Assembly: GCA_913043205.1 (NCBI GenBank)
Contig: CAJWLF010000002.1
Location: forward strand, 45,206-109,205
Direction: 5' to 3'
Length of the DNA stretch: 64,000 nt
Origin: an uncultured Chloroflexota bacterium
GTDB taxonomy: Bacteria; Chloroflexota; UBA11872; VXNJ01
Position numbers and translations under genes: made by a program
Notes under the pieces: generated by a model
Seen by the model: the letters and a program-made list of their open reading frames with translations, nothing else
What the model was told of the DNA's origin: nothing
Databases searched by the model: none
Shown here: positions 60,535-64,000 of the stretch, piece by piece
Layout: each line of letters begins with the position of its first letter
Position numbering within the stretch: the stretch's first letter is position 1

Positions 60535-61908
60535 ATGACTAGTACTAACGGAGGCATAATCCTAGCCGCGGGAAAAGGTACACGTCTCAAATCCACGTTG
60601 CCCAAACCACTGCAAATGCTAGCGGGTATGCCACTAATTGAATATTCGCTACGGCTATGCGATTCCGCATCTTTGTCTACTGTATGCGTAGTAGTAGATC
60701 CAAAAGCAAATTCCCTAAGGGACGCTATAGGACACCGTGCCATCGTCATACCTCAGGATTCTGACGGATATGGCACCGGACATGCATTAAAGTCTGCTTC
60801 TCCATACTATGAGAATCTAGATGGCACTTTAGTCGTTTTGTACGCTGACACGCCCCTCATTCGACCAGAAACAATAAACTCCCTGGTAGCAGCGAGAGAG
60901 TCTACCAACGCTGTAATAAGTTGTTTAACAGCCAAAGCCGAAGACCCAGGGGGGTATGGTCGGATTATTCGGGATAGCAGCGGCACCATCACTTCAATCA
61001 GGGAAGCTTCATCCTGTACAAATGATGAATTAAGAATTTCGGAATTCAACACCGGAGTGATGGCATTTGATTCGTGCTGGCTCCGAAACGCCATAACTAA
61101 GCTGAAATTGGACATCGAACATAATGAAACGTTGCTAACGGACATCGTGTCTATAGCTATATCGTCGGGAGAAATAGTTACTTCAACGTTGCTTGTTGAT
61201 TCAACGGAAGGATTAGGCTGTAACACAAGGGCCGAGCTTGCTATTGCTGAAAAATATTTATGGCAGCGCAAAGCATTAGAATTAATGGCAACAGGGGTTA
61301 GGATCCAACATCCAGACACAACCTACATCGATCAAGATGTTGTTGTGGGAGAAGACTCTAACATATTGGCCGGCACTCATTTAGAAGGCAAAACGATTGT
61401 AGGACGCGGAAGTCTGATCGGGCCTCGAACCACACTATCGAATTCAACTGTTGAAGACGGATGCGAAATTCGTGAGTCAACAGTTGAGGATTCGGTAGTC
61501 AAGTCAGCGTGTACAATCGGCCCATACTCCCATTTGAGACCAGGAACTGTCTTGGCAGACAATGTCCATGTAGGAAATTATGCGGAAGTGAAAAATTCAT
61601 ATGTAGGGGAAGGAACACAAATTGGTCACTTTAGTTACATCGGCGATGCCAAACTAGGCAATCAGGTAAACATAGGGGCCGGTGTAGTGACCTGCAATTT
61701 CGACGGTAAAAACAAAAATCAAACTAGAATAGGGGATGATTCGTTTGTTGGGAGCGGCTCAATGCTTGTCGCCCCGGTTACAATTGGAACAAAATGCGTA
61801 GTTGGAGCTGGGTCAGTAGTTACGCGAAGCATCCCAGATGGAATCAAAGCATATGGGAATCCGGCAAAGGCTCAACCAAAGCCTGGAGAGATACTAGGCA
61901 ACGAATAA
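60535..61908 (+). CDS. glmU: Bifunctional UDP-N-acetylglucosamine pyrophosphorylase/glucosamine-1-phosphate N-acetyltransferase
   Basis: ILAAGKGTRLKSTLPKPLQMLAGMPLIEYSL, DGYGTGHAL, left-handed beta-helix GNYAEVKNSYVGEGTQIGHFSYIGDAKLG, NIGAGVVTCNFDGKNK. Confidence 0.96.
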   Translation: MTSTNGGIILAAGKGTRLKSTLPKPLQMLAGMPLIEYSLRLCDSASLSTVCVVVDPKANSLRDAIGHRAIVIPQDSDGYGTGHALKSASPYYENLDGTLVVLYADTPLIRPETINSLVAARESTNAVISCLTAKAEDPGGYGRIIRDSSGTITSIREASSCTNDELRISEFNTGVMAFDSCWLRNAITKLKLDIEHNETLLTDIVSIAISSGEIVTSTLLVDSTEGLGCNTRAELAIAEKYLWQRKALELMATGVRIQHPDTTYIDQDVVVGEDSNILAGTHLEGKTIVGRGSLIGPRTTLSNSTVEDGCEIRESTVEDSVVKSACTIGPYSHLRPGTVLADNVHVGNYAEVKNSYVGEGTQIGHFSYIGDAKLGNQVNIGAGVVTCNFDGKNKNQTRIGDDSFVGSGSMLVAPVTIGTKCVVGAGSVVTRSIPDGIKAYGNPAKAQPKPGEILGNE

Positions 61909-61937
61909 GTCAATACATTAGGAGATAGCAAGCGAAA

Positions 61938-62888
61938 TTGGACGCTGACCTGCAAGTTTTTACAGGGACTGCAAATCCCCTTCTCGCAAATCAAATTTGC
62001 GATGACTTGGGGGTGCCTATAGGTAGTTCAACGGTCACAACATTCCCTAATGGGGAAACTCGTGTCAGGATTGAGGAAAACGTTAGAGGCTTAGACGTGT
62101 TTGTAGTGCAATCGCTGTGCACTCCAGTTAATGATCACTTAATGCAGTTACTAATCTTAATAGATGCATTGAAAAGAGCCTCTGCCGACCGAATTACCGC
62201 GATAATCCCATACTTCGGCTATGCCCGACAAGAGAAAAAAACTGCTGGGCGTGAACCAATCACAGCAAAACTTGTTGCAAACCTAATTCAAACTTCTGGC
62301 GCTGACAGAATAGTCACTATGGATTTGCATGCTCCAGCCATCGAAGGTTTTTTTGACATCCCTGTAGATCATCTTAGATCAGCCGGATTGCTTGCACAAC
62401 AGGCTCGAGAATATACAAATCAGGATGGATTAGTTGTTGGATCAGCAGATGCGGGCGGAGTCGCAAGAGCCGAAGACTTCGGAAGAAGAGTTGCAGCCGA
62501 CGACATATTCGTTACTTTCAAGCAGCGTGTAACACCCGAAGAAGTTCGTCCACTTTCATTAGTTGGAAAAGTAGAAGGTCGCATAGCAATATTAGTGGAT
62601 GACATAGTTTCCACAGGAAGTTCCCTCATATCCGCGAGCCAGCTACTTCTAGAACGTGGTGCTCGCGAGATACACGCATGTGCTGTTCACGCCGACTTCA
62701 ATTCCGAAGTTACCGAGCTTATAGAAAAATCAACTCTAGCCAGCCTATTAATTACAGATACAATACCCGTATCCTTACCCAGCCACGGGTCTGGTAGTAA
62801 AATCAAGCTGTGTACCACATCAACATTGTTTTCAGAAACTATAAGACGTATACACATGCACGAATCAGTAAGCGCATTGTTTTCGTAA
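61938..62888 (+). CDS. prs: Ribose-phosphate pyrophosphokinase
   Basis: FPNGETRVRIEENVRGLDVFVVQSL, IIPYFGYARQEKKTAGREPITAKLVANLI, VDHLRSAGLLA, ILVDDIVSTGSSL; TTG start. Confidence 0.97.
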   Translation: MDADLQVFTGTANPLLANQICDDLGVPIGSSTVTTFPNGETRVRIEENVRGLDVFVVQSLCTPVNDHLMQLLILIDALKRASADRITAIIPYFGYARQEKKTAGREPITAKLVANLIQTSGADRIVTMDLHAPAIEGFFDIPVDHLRSAGLLAQQAREYTNQDGLVVGSADAGGVARAEDFGRRVAADDIFVTFKQRVTPEEVRPLSLVGKVEGRIAILVDDIVSTGSSLISASQLLLERGAREIHACAVHADFNSEVTELIEKSTLASLLITDTIPVSLPSHGSGSKIKLCTTSTLFSETIRRIHMHESVSALFS

Positions 62889-62969
62889 TCGCATGCTTGC
62901 TTAATTTCAAGCATCGCAGTGTACTAGTAGGCTTAGGACTGCTAGTAAGAAGGAGGTCGATTCCGCTCT

Positions 62970-64000
62970 TTGGAGCCTTCCAGTTGGGTCGCTTTCGGGG
63001 CGATTTTCTGTTTGACAGGTGCCAGCGCATTTTTCGCTGGCACGCAGACCGCTGTGTTGTCAGCAGAAGCAAATCGAATCGCCATATTGGCAGAAAACGG
63101 TAATCATAGCGCACACCGCCTTCAAAAATTCCTTGATGATCCGGGCATGAGTATTTCAATAGGCAGAATAGGGTCGATAATTTCCCTGGTAGTAGCAGCT
63201 GCAATAGCTGGAGGACCTGTCACATCAGAGATTTCTACGGTATTAGGAAATAATACCTTAGCATCCTTTCTCACAATCGTTATCACAGCGATATTGCTAA
63301 TATTATTTGGCACTACCATACCTAGAGCTATTGCAGCTCGACATTGGGAGCCTTGGTCTCTAACAATGGTGATTCCTTACGCAATAGCAGGCTGGATCTT
63401 GCGCCCAGCCATCTACTTATTTGCGCTATCCGGTGACTGGATCCTGAAACCATTTGATGCACACTCACATGCAAAAAGCAGTACTGAAGTTGCAGCAGGA
63501 ATTCGCGAACTTATCGAAGAAGGGGAAAAGCAAGGCCCTATTGATCCTGAAGGGGTAGCTATGATTCATGGTGTGCTGGATATTTCGCATGAGCCAGTCA
63601 GATCAATCATGGTGCCTAGGCCTGACATGGTCATGGTTCCAGCCGGAACCACTGTAAGGGAAGCTTTAGATACAGCCATGGAAAAAGGATTCTCACGACT
63701 ACCTATTTACGTAGACAGTGTCGATACAGTGTTAGGCATAGTATCAGTTAGAGAGATTGCTGGAATTCTTAGGGAAGAAGGGAACGGTTCCACGCTGGTA
63801 GAAAATGTAGCTTGGAAGCCTCATTTTGTTCCAGAAACCAAACTGATCGACGATCTTTTGTCAGAGCTCCGGTCGCTGCAGATACATTTGGCAATAGTTG
63901 TAGACGAATACGGTGACACTGCAGGCATAGTTACCATGGAAGACATAATTGAAGAGATAGTTGGTGAAATACGGGACGAAACCGATGTCGAAGAGCCCGC
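62970..64000 (+). CDS. CNNM/CBS-domain (CorC/HlyC-like) membrane protein, 3' truncated by window end
   Basis: Open frame to base 64000, not in ORF track: LEPSSWVAFGAIFCLTGASAFFAGTQTAVLSAEANRIAILAENGNHSAHRLQKFLDDPGMSISIGRIGS...HEPVRSIMVPRPDMVMVPAGTTV...RLPIYVDSVDTVLGIVSVREI; AGGAGG upstream. Confidence 0.88.
   Translation, partial: MEPSSWVAFGAIFCLTGASAFFAGTQTAVLSAEANRIAILAENGNHSAHRLQKFLDDPGMSISIGRIGSIISLVVAAAIAGGPVTSEISTVLGNNTLASFLTIVITAILLILFGTTIPRAIAARHWEPWSLTMVIPYAIAGWILRPAIYLFALSGDWILKPFDAHSHAKSSTEVAAGIRELIEEGEKQGPIDPEGVAMIHGVLDISHEPVRSIMVPRPDMVMVPAGTTVREALDTAMEKGFSRLPIYVDSVDTVLGIVSVREIAGILREEGNGSTLVENVAWKPHFVPETKLIDDLLSELRSLQIHLAIVVDEYGDTAGIVTMEDIIEEIVGEIRDETDVEEP

Noticed and set aside
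1-64000. CRISPR arrays, IS elements, prophage, toxin-antitoxin or BGC islands
   Set aside because: Looked for repeat arrays, transposase/integrase motifs and defence genes; nothing found.

Overview
The window is a dense bacterial chromosome segment, about 90% coding, with short intergenic gaps. It holds housekeeping and central-metabolism genes. I see no prophage, IS element, CRISPR array or obvious defence island. Gene content and order suggest an uncultivated Chloroflexota/Dehalococcoidia-like (possibly SAR202-type) genome; this is inference only. Main blocks: (1) DUF3048 protein, RNase J-like hydrolase, cyclase-like protein, LysM protein, tRNA-His, VanZ, guaB, lysS, serS; (2) MidA-type methyltransferase and hyuA on the minus strand, divergent from rex; (3) a rex-nuoACDGHIJKLMN cluster; (4) aldo/keto reductase, flavin reductase, esterase and a fatty-acid/biotin group (acpP, bioY, accB, fabF, fabH); (5) rsmG, HIT, lepB, lspA, rluD, tatC, nusB, accC, fabG, fabD, rpmF, DUF177, coaD, rsmD, recG, DAK2, rpmB; (6) rpe, rlmN, YugP-type peptidase, fmt, def, priA, gmk, prmC, prfA, DUF1385, rpmE, MraY/WecA-type transferase; (7) rpsU, yqeY, ybeY, ispE, tRNA-Gln, glmU, prs, and a CNNM/CBS protein cut by the window end and absent from the ORF track. 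The points most worth a second look are: a complex I cluster lacking nuoB, nuoE and nuoF; a Rex-operator-like palindrome upstream of rex; three conserved proteins (Rex, NuoG, YbeY) whose full-length reading frames contain no ATG/GTG/TTG at the expected start and seem to need ATA/ATT/ATC; and a PriA whose Walker A, Walker B and QxxGRxGR motifs are all degenerate. I did not find an obvious new multi-gene system.
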